The notes under the pieces are model-generated. The model worked only from the letters and a program-made list of their open reading frames with translations, made no database searches and was not told the origin of the DNA. A stretch of 39,418 nucleotides of DNA, taken from CAYRWM01 sp964428055 (lineage in GTDB: Bacteria; Bacillota; Clostridia; Christensenellales; Christensenellaceae). Position numbers and translations under genes: made by a program. Positions 32,296 through 39,418 of the stretch are shown here, piece by piece (the stretch's first letter is position 1; every line of letters starts with the position of its first letter). Where the stretch lies: positions 1 to 39,418 of the forward strand of contig CAYRWM010000016.1 in the NCBI GenBank assembly GCA_964428055.1. The letters are read 5' to 3'.

Positions 32296-33275
32296 ATTGA
32301 ATCTTCTACCTCTTCGAAAACAATAGCGCCTTTCTTGCACTTTTCGAAGCACATACCGCATCCGCGACAGTCATCATGTATGATATGCGTCTGTTTGATC
32401 TCGCCCTCTATGGCACCGAACGGACAGGCCTTGGCGCACAGATGGCAGCCGATACACTTATCGGCGAGTATCCTCGCCCTCTTTATGGGCTTTGTACGGA
32501 TTATCGTATTTCTCGGACACTTGTCAACGCATATATGGCACTCCCTGCACTTCGAGTAGTCGACCCTAGGAAGTCCCTCAACCATTGTTATCGCATCGAA
32601 CGGGCAGCTCTTTGCGCATATGCCGCAGCTCAGACACCCGACCTCGCACACTTCCTTGACCTTTATGCCCCTGTGGGAGTTCCTGCACGCCGGATAAATA
32701 TCTATATCCAGGTCCATTACCTCGATAGTATTCTTGGGACAGGCCTTAACGCATGTGCCGCATCCCGTGCATTTCATAAGATCTATGTCTGCTATACCGT
32801 GATCACCCATCGTTATGGCACCGAATTTGCAGACCTTGGCGCACGTCCCGAGACCTATACAGGAGAACTCACAGTTGCGGAAACCGCCGGCCAGCGCCAC
32901 AGCAGCTCTGCAGTCCTCAGCGCCTTCGTAGACGAATTTATCCTTGCAGCCGTTCTTTCCGAGACACATTATCCTTGCCGCTTTCGGTTTTGCCTCACCG
33001 GCTTCTACGCCCAGTATCTCGGCGACTTTCTTCTTTGCGGCATGACCCATTACCGCGCAGCCGCCGAGAGGCGCGTTGCCGGCAGCGAGAGCTTCAGCGA
33101 AACCGTCGCATCCCGGGAATCCGCATCCGCCGCAGTTTGCACCCGGAAGGTTTTCCCTTACGGCAACAACTTTCTCATCTTTCTTGACAGCCAGTTTCTT
33201 GGATGCTACCGAGAGCAGTATACCGAACGCGGCCCCGAGGCCTCCTATTGCTAATATCGACCAGATTATCTCCAT
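32292..33275 (-). CDS. rnfB: Rnf complex subunit RnfB
   Basis: RnfB is the ferredoxin-facing entry of the Rnf complex, which couples ferredoxin:NAD+ electron flow to ion export. The 327-residue product has an N-terminal membrane helix (about 5-23) and the cluster motif CGGCGFPGC. A cysteine-rich run follows with five clear CxxCxxCxxxC ferredoxin motifs (CTGCGTC, CLSCGIC, CRECHIC, CIGCHLC, CRGCGMC), plus a further cluster at CEFSCIGLGTCAKVC. This many clusters matches clostridial/acetogen RnfB. The ATG at 33275 has AGGAG eight bases upstream. Confidence 0.96.
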   Translation of the reverse strand: MEIIWSILAIGGLGAAFGILLSVASKKLAVKKDEKVVAVRENLPGANCGGCGFPGCDGFAEALAAGNAPLGGCAVMGHAAKKKVAEILGVEAGEAKPKAARIMCLGKNGCKDKFVYEGAEDCRAAVALAGGFRNCEFSCIGLGTCAKVCKFGAITMGDHGIADIDLMKCTGCGTCVKACPKNTIEVMDLDIDIYPACRNSHRGIKVKEVCEVGCLSCGICAKSCPFDAITMVEGLPRVDYSKCRECHICVDKCPRNTIIRTKPIKRARILADKCIGCHLCAKACPFGAIEGEIKQTHIIHDDCRGCGMCFEKCKKGAIVFEEVEDSI

Positions 33276-33286
33276 ATCATCAACTC

Positions 33287-33874
33287 CTATACCAGGTTAG
33301 AGAAGCCCATGAACGCAACGCTCATGAGTGAAGCCGATACGAGCGCTATCGGGAATCCCTGGAACGGTTTCGGCACGTTTGACGTTATCTCCATCTTTTC
33401 GCGGATTCCCGCGAATATGACAATCGCAAGGAAGAATCCGAGAGCTGCACCCAGACCGTTCATCGCTGTTTCCAGCAGACCGTACTGTTCATCGATGTTC
33501 GTTATGGCGACGCCCAGCACCGCGCAGTTCGTAGTTATCAGCGGCAGATACACGCCCAGCCCCTGATACAGTGACGGGCTTGACTTCTGTATGACCATCT
33601 CGACCAGCTGCACAAGCGCGGCTATTACGAGTATGAAAGCAATCGTCTGAAGATATCCCACACCGAGAGGATCGAGTATGAAGTACTGTACCAGCCACGT
33701 GATTATGGATGCGAGCACAATAACGAACGTAACAGCCATTCCCATGCCTGTCGCGGTCTCTATCCTCTTTGAAACCCCTAGGAACGGACATATGCCGAGG
33801 AACTTTGACAGAACGTAGTTGTTAACGAGTATCGAGCTTAAGAGTATGATCAGTATGCGTATGAACACTTCCAT
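33287..33874 (-). CDS. rnfA: Rnf complex subunit RnfA
   Basis: The 195-residue integral membrane subunit has about six transmembrane segments and the conserved VNNYVLSKFLGICPFLGVS and TNCAVLGVA stretches. RnfA and RnfE form the ion-conducting pair. It overlaps the rnfE stop by one base (TAATG) and has GGAGG ten bases upstream. Confidence 0.96.
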   Translation of the reverse strand: MEVFIRILIILLSSILVNNYVLSKFLGICPFLGVSKRIETATGMGMAVTFVIVLASIITWLVQYFILDPLGVGYLQTIAFILVIAALVQLVEMVIQKSSPSLYQGLGVYLPLITTNCAVLGVAITNIDEQYGLLETAMNGLGAALGFFLAIVIFAGIREKMEITSNVPKPFQGFPIALVSASLMSVAFMGFSNLV

Positions 33875-34506
33875 TATTCAGCGACCTCCTTAACAGCTTT
33901 TTTCTTTCCGCCTCCGAGCATCACCTTGTTGACGAGCGCCATCAGCAGACCGAAGACGAGGAATCCACCGGGAGCCAGTATGAACATAAGAGCAGGCTCG
34001 TAGCCGTCAGGAAGCACCTGATAGCCGAACAGCGAACCGTTGCCCAGCAGTTCTCTCACGAACGAGATCATGAGCAGCGCGAGTGTAAAGCCTATACCCA
34101 TGCCGAGGCCGTCAAAGAGTGAGGCTCTGACTGAGTGCTTGGACGCAAAGGCTTCCGCCCTGCCCAGTATTATACAGTTGACGACTATCAGCGGTATAAA
34201 GAGCCCCAGTGACTCATTGAGCTCCGGCAAAAAGCCCTTCAGGAACAGCTGAACTATCGTAACGAACATGGCAATGATGACTATAAAGGACGGTATCCTT
34301 ACTTTGTCGGGTATGAAATCCTTTAAGAGGGCTATTATCATGTTCGAGCATATGAGTACGAACGTGGCAACACCGCCCATGCCTATCGCGTTGAACATTG
34401 ACGTGGTGACCGCTATCGTGGGACATGTTCCGAGGACCAGCCTGAATATGGGGTTCTCATTGACTATGCCGTTTATGAATATTCCGCGCATCGTAGTCTT
34501 TTCCAT
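33874..34506 (-). CDS. rnfE: Rnf complex subunit RnfE
   Basis: The 210-residue integral membrane subunit is homologous to RnfA and lies in inverted topology to it in the complex. Conserved parts are GIFINGIVNENPIFRLVLGTCPTIAVT and VVNCIILGRAEAFASKH. The ATG at 34506 is three bases after the rnfG stop, with GGGGGTG just upstream. Confidence 0.96.
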   Translation of the reverse strand: MEKTTMRGIFINGIVNENPIFRLVLGTCPTIAVTTSMFNAIGMGGVATFVLICSNMIIALLKDFIPDKVRIPSFIVIIAMFVTIVQLFLKGFLPELNESLGLFIPLIVVNCIILGRAEAFASKHSVRASLFDGLGMGIGFTLALLMISFVRELLGNGSLFGYQVLPDGYEPALMFILAPGGFLVFGLLMALVNKVMLGGGKKKAVKEVAE

Positions 34507-34509
34507 ATA

Positions 34510-35085
34510 TCACACCCCCTCCGATAAAACGTCCGCATATAGCGAGCAGGCGAGGTTTACCGCCCTGCAGATACCTTTTGACGTAAGAGTCGCACCCGTA
34601 AGCGCCTGTATCTCACTGTCGCCGCCTCCTGACACCTTTACGACTTCAAGAGGTGCCGTTCTGCCCGCGTACTGTGAGAGATAAACGGGATCATCGCCTT
34701 TGGCGCCGAGGCCCGGCGTCTCATCGTGCGAGTCAATATTTACACCTGAGACCGTGCCGTCGGAATTAACACCCACGGTCACCTGAAGCCCCGAGGAGTA
34801 TCCCTTTGTTGACACAGTAACGGTAGCACCGATCTTTTCGCCGGACTTTACCGCATAGTACGCTTCCTGAACCTCAGCGTACTCATCGCCGAGACCGGCA
34901 GCGCTGAGGTCTATCTGTTCGAAGTCCTCCGCATCCGGCATTACCGTCTGTCTTGCTTCCGTCTTGTTCTTTTCTTCCTGCGCAGCGATCGGGTCCTTTG
35001 TCACGCTGTACGTGAGACCCAGGAGAAGTCCTGCCACGGCCGTTATAATGATCAGCCTTAAGGCGATCTTCATCACACCGTTCAT
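34510..35085 (-). CDS. rnfG: Rnf complex subunit RnfG
   Basis: The 191-residue subunit has an N-terminal membrane helix (6-28) and an FMN-binding domain. The covalent FMN motif is TGATLTS (163-169), with acceptor Thr168. The DETPGLGAK segment is typical. It overlaps the rnfD stop by four bases (ATGA). Confidence 0.96.
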   Translation of the reverse strand: MNGVMKIALRLIIITAVAGLLLGLTYSVTKDPIAAQEEKNKTEARQTVMPDAEDFEQIDLSAAGLGDEYAEVQEAYYAVKSGEKIGATVTVSTKGYSSGLQVTVGVNSDGTVSGVNIDSHDETPGLGAKGDDPVYLSQYAGRTAPLEVVKVSGGGDSEIQALTGATLTSKGICRAVNLACSLYADVLSEGV

Positions 35086-36029
35086 TTGGCAGCCACCTCC
35101 TTTACGCCGAATACTCTTCTCGCAAACTTTCTGTCAAGCAGCGGCGACATAAGGTTCATGAACAGTATCGAGAAGGACACGCCTTCCGGATAACCGCCGA
35201 ACAGCCTTATGACCATCGTTATGACGCCGCAGCCTACTCCGAATATTATCTGGGCTTTCGGGTTCACGGGAGATGTAACGTAATCCGTCGCCATGAAGAA
35301 TGCTCCCAGGAAAACTCCGCCCGCGAGTATATGATATGCGACCTCCGAGAGATCCCCGGTCGTGAGGCCGTGTATGAAAGCGATAAGGGCGACCGTGCCA
35401 ATGAATGTGGCCGGTATCCTTATGGAAATGACCCGTCTTATAAGCAGATATATGCCGCCGCCCAGGAGAGCTATCGTGCATACTTCACCGATACAGCCCG
35501 GTATATTTCCGGTCAGCATATCGGTAAGCGACGGCAGAGCACCTTCGGCCGTACCCTTCATTATTGCAAGCGGAGTCGCGGTGGATACCGCATCCACTCC
35601 GGGAGTCACCCATGTCGTCATGGCTATCGGCCAGGATACGAGCAGGAACGCCCTTGCGGCCAGAGCCGGGTTCACGAAGTTGCTGCCCAGTCCGCCGAAG
35701 CACTGTTTGACTATCGCTATGGCGAACACGGCACCAACAACGGGAATGTAGAAAGGCACTCCCGACGGGAGATTGAGCGCCAGCAGCAGTCCGGTCAGGA
35801 CCGCAGACATATCGCCCACCGTCACAGGCTTTTTAGTGGCGACCTGTATCAGTGCTTCCGTCCCAACAGCCGTACCTACACAGAGCAAGATAAGCCACAG
35901 CGCGCTTATACCGAAGAAGTATACAGCGCATATGCTGGCCGGCAGGAGCGCTACTATAACGTCCGACATCAGCCTCGCCGTGCTTTCATTGCTTCTCATA
36001 TGAGGTGCACTTGAAAGTATCTTCTGCAT
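35082..36029 (-). CDS. rnfD: Rnf complex subunit RnfD
   Basis: The 315-residue integral membrane subunit carries the second covalent FMN, at the STATPLA motif (149-155, likely Thr152). It starts MQKILSSAPHMRSNES and ends in a conserved NLMSPLLDRKFARRVFG. The ATG at 36029 has AGGGA about nine bases upstream and is 18 bases after the rnfC stop. Confidence 0.96.
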   Translation of the reverse strand: MQKILSSAPHMRSNESTARLMSDVIVALLPASICAVYFFGISALWLILLCVGTAVGTEALIQVATKKPVTVGDMSAVLTGLLLALNLPSGVPFYIPVVGAVFAIAIVKQCFGGLGSNFVNPALAARAFLLVSWPIAMTTWVTPGVDAVSTATPLAIMKGTAEGALPSLTDMLTGNIPGCIGEVCTIALLGGGIYLLIRRVISIRIPATFIGTVALIAFIHGLTTGDLSEVAYHILAGGVFLGAFFMATDYVTSPVNPKAQIIFGVGCGVITMVIRLFGGYPEGVSFSILFMNLMSPLLDRKFARRVFGVKEVAAK

Positions 36030-36047
36030 ATATCTGTCCCTTTCAGA

Positions 36048-37427
36048 TTAGTCCTTCTTTTTATCCTCAGAAGCCTCAGCCTTCGCGGCCTCGGCCTTTT
36101 TTCTCTCCGCGCGGATTCTCATTACCTCATCCTTCGCGAGTTTTACGTACTGCGAGACGTGCCTCTTTGCAGGACATACGTACGAACAGCTCCCGCAGTT
36201 TATGCAGTCCAGAGCATTGTATTTTTCAGCTGTCTCGAACTGTTCCTTTTCAGCGCATGCTGCTATCCTCATGGGCATGAGGAACATGGGGCATCCCTGA
36301 GCGCACTTGCCGCACTGTATGCAGGCCGTCATGCGTTCTTTTCTCTTCATGTACTCTTTTCCGAGCACAAGCAGTCCGGAAGTACCCTTAACGACGACGC
36401 AGTCCATGGACGGCACAGGAAGGCCCATCATGGGACCGCCCGAGATTATCTTCATGGGATCCCCCTTGAATCCCCCGGCAGCTTCGATAAGATCGCTCAG
36501 CGGCGTTCCTATCCTTACCAGGAAATTCGAAGGCTTTTCAACGCTGCCCGTCACGGTGACCACTCTCTCCGTCAGGGGATGTCCCAGACAGAAAGCATCG
36601 TAAACCGCCTTTACGGTAGCGACATTGGAGACTACGCAGCCCGCATCCGCAGGAAGACCGCCGGACGGGACTTCCCTTCCGGTCACAGCATAAATGAGAT
36701 GCTTTTCAGAGCCCTGCGGGTACTTTGTCTTGAGTTCAACTACTTCAAGAGGATGACCCGAAGCAGCCTTTGTCATAGTGACTATGGCGTTCTGCTTGTT
36801 GTCTTCTATGCCCATATACGCCTTGTCGACGCCAAGAGCCTTCAGGATTATCTCCGTGCCCTTGACGATCTCTTCTGGGTATTCGAGCATCAGCCTGTGG
36901 TCAGCCGTTAAAAACGGCTCGCACTCGACCGCATTTATTATAAAAGTATCAACTTTTTTGTCTGCGGGTATGCTGAGTTTGACGTGCGTCGGAAAAGTCG
37001 CTCCGCCCATGCCGACTATTCCGGCATAGCGTATCATATCTATTATCTGTTCTTTTTCAAGTAAGGTATAATCAACGGGACCCGTTTCATCCCGGGTATC
37101 CTGAAAATCGTTCTCTATCACGACTGCAGGGATCATCTTTCCCATTATGCCGGGTATGTTCTCTATTCCGTGCACTCTGCCGGATACACTGGCATGGCAT
37201 GCCGCGCTCACGAAGCCCGAGGCCTCGCCCACTATCTGTCCTATGCGCACATAGTCGCCTTCAGCGACAGTCGGTCTGGCAGGCGCTCCTATATGCTGAG
37301 ACAGCGGTATCCTGACAATCTTGGGCGCGGGCAGCACCTCTATCGCGCGTTCCTCGCTCAAAGGCTTGCCGTGATGGATCCTTGCGAGCGGATGTATCCC
37401 GCTCCTGAATGTTCCCGTTTTTTTCAT
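36048..37427 (-). CDS. rnfC: Rnf complex subunit RnfC
   Basis: The 459-residue peripheral subunit is the NAD(H)-reacting end of Rnf. It has GGATFPTHVKL near 140-150 in the flavin/NADH region. The C-terminal ferredoxin part has CIQCGKCAQGCP and CINCGSCSYVCP, and the tail is Lys/Glu/Ala-rich. It is the first gene of rnfCDGEAB-maf. The ATG at 37427 has GGAG eight bases upstream, with the promoter about 60 bases further up. Confidence 0.96.
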   Translation of the reverse strand: MKKTGTFRSGIHPLARIHHGKPLSEERAIEVLPAPKIVRIPLSQHIGAPARPTVAEGDYVRIGQIVGEASGFVSAACHASVSGRVHGIENIPGIMGKMIPAVVIENDFQDTRDETGPVDYTLLEKEQIIDMIRYAGIVGMGGATFPTHVKLSIPADKKVDTFIINAVECEPFLTADHRLMLEYPEEIVKGTEIILKALGVDKAYMGIEDNKQNAIVTMTKAASGHPLEVVELKTKYPQGSEKHLIYAVTGREVPSGGLPADAGCVVSNVATVKAVYDAFCLGHPLTERVVTVTGSVEKPSNFLVRIGTPLSDLIEAAGGFKGDPMKIISGGPMMGLPVPSMDCVVVKGTSGLLVLGKEYMKRKERMTACIQCGKCAQGCPMFLMPMRIAACAEKEQFETAEKYNALDCINCGSCSYVCPAKRHVSQYVKLAKDEVMRIRAERKKAEAAKAEASEDKKKD

Positions 37428-37488
37428 TTATGAGTCTCCGCTTAAACAACTGTCACACGGCCCTGATGCCGTATGCATAATCAAAGAT

Positions 37489-37517
37489 ATTATATCATAC
37501 TGTGCACATATTAAAAA
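37489..37517 (-). promoter_or_regulatory. promoter for the rnf operon
   Basis: Minus-strand TATAAT (37489-37494) preceded by TGA forms an extended -10. The -35 (TTTTTA) is poor. The spacer contains the perfect palindrome TGTGCACA (37501-37508), a possible operator. No clear Rex site (TTGTTAAN4TTAACAA type) is present. Confidence 0.55.
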
Positions 37518-37552
37518 CAAATTTATAGTTAAAAAGAAACATGTTTGATTGC

Positions 37553-37585
37553 AAAAAAAGGCTCTCCTTGAATAAGGAGAGCCTT
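37553..37585 (-). terminator. terminator after tRNA-Glu
   Basis: A 12-base stem (37558-37569 with 37574-37585), a four-base loop and a T-run on the minus strand lie directly behind the tRNA. Confidence 0.93.
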
Positions 37586-37587
37586 AA

Positions 37588-37662
37588 TGGTGACTCCATC
37601 GGGATTCGAACCCGAGTTGCAGGCGTGAGAGGCCTGAGTCTTAACCGCTTGACCATGGAGCC
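37588..37662 (-). tRNA. tRNA-Glu (CTC)
   Basis: The 75-base cloverleaf has a GGCTCCA/TGGAGTC acceptor stem, an anticodon stem CAGGC/GCCTG with loop CTCTCAC (anticodon CTC, reading GAG), a T-arm with GGTTCGAATCC, and an encoded CCA end. It lies 34 bases behind mreB with no clear promoter of its own, so it may be processed from the mreB transcript. Confidence 0.96.
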
Positions 37663-37668
37663 TTATGT

Positions 37669-37688
37669 CTCCCGCACTTAAGCGGGAG
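37669..37688 (-). other. hairpin between mreB and tRNA-Glu
   Basis: A 7-base stem CTCCCGC/GCGGGAG with a six-base loop has no U-run after it on the minus strand. It is more likely a processing or stability structure than a terminator. Confidence 0.6.
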
Positions 37689-37696
37689 GCTCTGGC

Positions 37697-38767
37697 TTAA
37701 TAAGAAGCCGGTTTGTTATTGGGATTGTTGTAATCGTCACCGCGGCGGTAATCGTAGATCGCGCCCTGGCTGTAGATATCCATGCTCTCCAGCGCTTTAC
37801 CGGTACCGATCGCTACACATGATACAGCATCTTCGGCAACATAGCAAGGAATTTTTGTTCTTTCCGTCAAAAGTCTGTCCAGACCGTACAGGAGAGAACC
37901 GCCGCCTGTCATGCATATGCCGCTCTCAGCAATATCCGCCGTGAGTTCCGGAGGAGTACGCTCAAGAACGCCTAGGATGGTCTCCATTATCCTGTTCAGG
38001 GGCTCCTGCATAGCTTCGATAGTCTCATTCGAGCTTATCGTTATGCTCTTCGGAAGACCTGATATGAGGTTGCGTCCGGTGACTTCCATGTACGCTTCCT
38101 CTTTTCTCGGAAATGCGGATCCTATGTTGATCTTTATCTCTTCAGCCGTTCTCTCGCCGATCAGCACGTTGTACTTCTTCTTCAGATATCTTGCGATATA
38201 CTCATCGAAACGGTCGCCCGCGATCTTGAGCGAATCGCTTATAACAGCACCTCCGAGTGAGAGTACCGCAACATCGGACGTACCGCCGCCGATGTCAAGG
38301 ACCATATGTCCCTGAGGCGAACTGATGTCGATGCCCGCACCGATAGCGGCCGCAATGGGCTCTTCTATGAGACATGTATGCCTGGCTCCCGCTTCCTCAG
38401 TAGCTTCGATAACGGATCTCTTCTCTACCTCGGTCACACCGCTGGGAACACATACCACTACTCTCGGCTTGAAGAACAGTCTTCTCCCTATGACTTTGTT
38501 CATGAAATACCTGAGCATACGCTCGGTATCATGGAAGCTGGAGATGACGCCGTCTCTCAAAGGACGCGCTGCTATGATGTTGCCGGGTGTCCTGCCCAGC
38601 ATGACTCTGGCTTCCTCGCCGACAGCGAGCATCCTGCCCGAGAGTCTGTCAACCGCAACAACGGACGGCTCTCTCAAGACTATGCCCTTGTCCCTGACAT
38701 AGACCAGAACAGTAGCTGTGCCGAGATCTATACCTATATCATTGTAATTCATGTTAAACCACGCCAT
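37697..38767 (-). CDS. mreB: cell-shape actin MreB (Mbl-like)
   Basis: The 356-residue actin homologue has phosphate loop 1 (IGIDLGTATVLVYV, about 12-25), phosphate loop 2 (MVLDIGGGTSDVAVLSLGG), and adenosine motif (MTGGGSLLYGLD). It forms filaments that guide the RodA/PBP2 elongasome. The ATG at 38767 has GAGAG close upstream. It has a good promoter at 38810-38838. It is separated from mreCD by the rnf operon. The C-terminal tail DDYNNPNNKPASY is extended and Asn/Pro-rich. Confidence 0.94.
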   Translation of the reverse strand: MAWFNMNYNDIGIDLGTATVLVYVRDKGIVLREPSVVAVDRLSGRMLAVGEEARVMLGRTPGNIIAARPLRDGVISSFHDTERMLRYFMNKVIGRRLFFKPRVVVCVPSGVTEVEKRSVIEATEEAGARHTCLIEEPIAAAIGAGIDISSPQGHMVLDIGGGTSDVAVLSLGGAVISDSLKIAGDRFDEYIARYLKKKYNVLIGERTAEEIKINIGSAFPRKEEAYMEVTGRNLISGLPKSITISSNETIEAMQEPLNRIMETILGVLERTPPELTADIAESGICMTGGGSLLYGLDRLLTERTKIPCYVAEDAVSCVAIGTGKALESMDIYSQGAIYDYRRGDDYNNPNNKPASY

Positions 38768-38809
38768 AAACTCTCTTAATAACCTCCGAGTAAATGAACA
38801 TTATTCATA

Positions 38810-38838
38810 ATGATACTACATAAATGCCTTTTTTTCAA
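38810..38838 (-). promoter_or_regulatory. promoter for mreB
   Basis: Minus-strand TTGAAA (38833-38838), a 17-base spacer and TATCAT (38810-38815). Confidence 0.65.
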
Positions 38839-38848
38839 CCTTTTCTCA

Positions 38849-38878
38849 TTTACGGCTGTGCCGCAGCGGTGATATAAT
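38849..38878 (+). promoter_or_regulatory. promoter for tadA
   Basis: Perfect TATAAT (38873-38878) preceded by TGA, with a weak -35 TTTACG (38849-38854) at 18 bases. The first ATG (38885) falls on the expected start of transcription. Confidence 0.62.
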
Positions 38879-38899
38879 GCGCTTATGGAAAAGGAATCT

Positions 38900-39355
38900 A
38901 TGCATAATCCTGCAGAAGACGAGCGCTTCATGGAATGCGCCTTAAAAGAAGCTCTGAAAGCCGGTGCCGCAGGCGATGTTCCGGTCGGAGCGGTCATAGT
39001 AAAGGACGGGACCGTGATATCCAGGGGCCGCAACAGGCGCGAAAAGTCAAACAGCCCTACAGCCCATGCCGAGATTGAAGCGATCGAAAAGGCCGCCCGC
39101 AAAACCGGGCACTGGAGACTTCTAGGCTGCACTCTGTACGTTACGATGGAGCCGTGTGCGATGTGTGCAGGGGCCGTCATAAACGCTCGCATCCCGAGAG
39201 TCGTGTTCGGAGCATACGATAAACGCTTCGGAGCGTTCGGCAGTCTATACAGCCTGAATGAAGGGAAACTCAACCACACGCCTGACGTAACGGGCGGCGT
39301 GCTCGAAGAGGAGTGCACCGCACTGCTCCGGGATTTCTTCAGAGAAAAAAGATAA
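38900..39355 (+). CDS. tadA: tRNA-specific adenosine deaminase
   Basis: TadA converts A34 to inosine in tRNA-Arg(ACG). The 151-residue product has the zinc/catalytic motif HAE (56-58) and PCAMC (85-89), plus the usual DVPVGAVIV and INARIPRVVFGAYD stretches. I chose ATG 38900, with AAAAGGA four bases upstream; ATG 38885 is in frame and would be leaderless from the promoter at 38849-38878, adding five residues. Confidence 0.94.
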   Translation: MHNPAEDERFMECALKEALKAGAAGDVPVGAVIVKDGTVISRGRNRREKSNSPTAHAEIEAIEKAARKTGHWRLLGCTLYVTMEPCAMCAGAVINARIPRVVFGAYDKRFGAFGSLYSLNEGKLNHTPDVTGGVLEEECTALLRDFFREKR

Positions 39356-39368
39356 GCACCTTTTGAAG

Positions 39369-39418
39369 TGAACCCCTTTTGTTAGACACGAAACTAACGA
39401 AAGGGGTTTTGTTATGTC
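39369..39418 (+). mobile_element. probable left tip of an IS3-family element
   Basis: TGAACCCCTTTTGTTAGACA at 39369-39388 looks like the left terminal repeat of IS150-group IS3 elements. It is followed by AAAGGGG and an ATG at 39414, where a transposase OrfA would start. Only five coding bases are in the window. The call rests on recalled resemblance, not on a second inverted repeat or a transposase. Confidence 0.42.
39373..39412 (+). terminator. hairpin after tadA
   Basis: A 13-base stem (39373-39385 with 39394-39406, one wobble) with an eight-base loop is followed by TTTTG. It could end the tadA transcript, or be part of the tip of the insertion element, or both. Confidence 0.5.

Overview
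The window reads as chromosomal housekeeping DNA from an anaerobic Gram-positive bacterium of the class Clostridia. The grounds are the Rex repressor, a complete Rnf complex, tandem VanW-domain proteins, FtsH next to tilS-hpt, the MreCD-PBP2-RodA wall set, Gram-positive style Shine-Dalgarno sites, and sigma-A promoters with extended -10 elements. The sequence does not fix a genus. All but three genes lie on the minus strand. No stretch over 300 bases lacks a gene, and no CRISPR array, rRNA or prophage was seen.

Reading on the plus axis: positions 1-3737 hold two VanW-domain surface proteins with proline-rich repeat tails (the first runs off the left edge). Positions 3860-6430 hold rex behind an aconitase gene, probably one operon. 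A small plus-strand gene (6573-6836) follows and ends in a terminator shared with prs. Positions 6884-20748 hold prs, a PHP phosphoesterase, ftsH, then a tightly packed unit read as ogg-dnaX-ybaB-recR-udg-udg2-ctpA-nth-obg-yhbY-ACT-tilS-hpt. This unit joins several base-excision repair enzymes with recombination, GTPase and tRNA-modification genes.

Positions 20775-25623 hold rplU-rpmA with a strong promoter and terminator, preceded by RNase G and two radical-SAM associated genes (TIGR03936 and TIGR03960 types). L27 here lacks the N-terminal extension usual in Firmicutes, and no prp protease gene sits between rplU and rpmA. A divergent promoter drives rodA on the plus strand (25769-26977), which converges on an ECF transporter S component.

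Positions 27642-38838 hold mrdA (PBP2), mreD and mreC from one promoter, then maf and the rnfCDGEAB operon from another, then tRNA-Glu(CTC) and mreB. The rnf operon therefore sits between mreB and mreCD. tadA is on the plus strand at the right end. The last 50 bases look like the left tip of an IS3-family element, though they could instead be only the tadA terminator.

Most genes are recognisable families. The points most worth a second look are the L27/Prp absence, three promoters that place an ATG at the expected transcription start, the iron-sulphur-less second UDG, the short DnaX, the aconitase-rex pairing and the small uncharacterised plus-strand gene. I did not find a clear novel multi-gene system.
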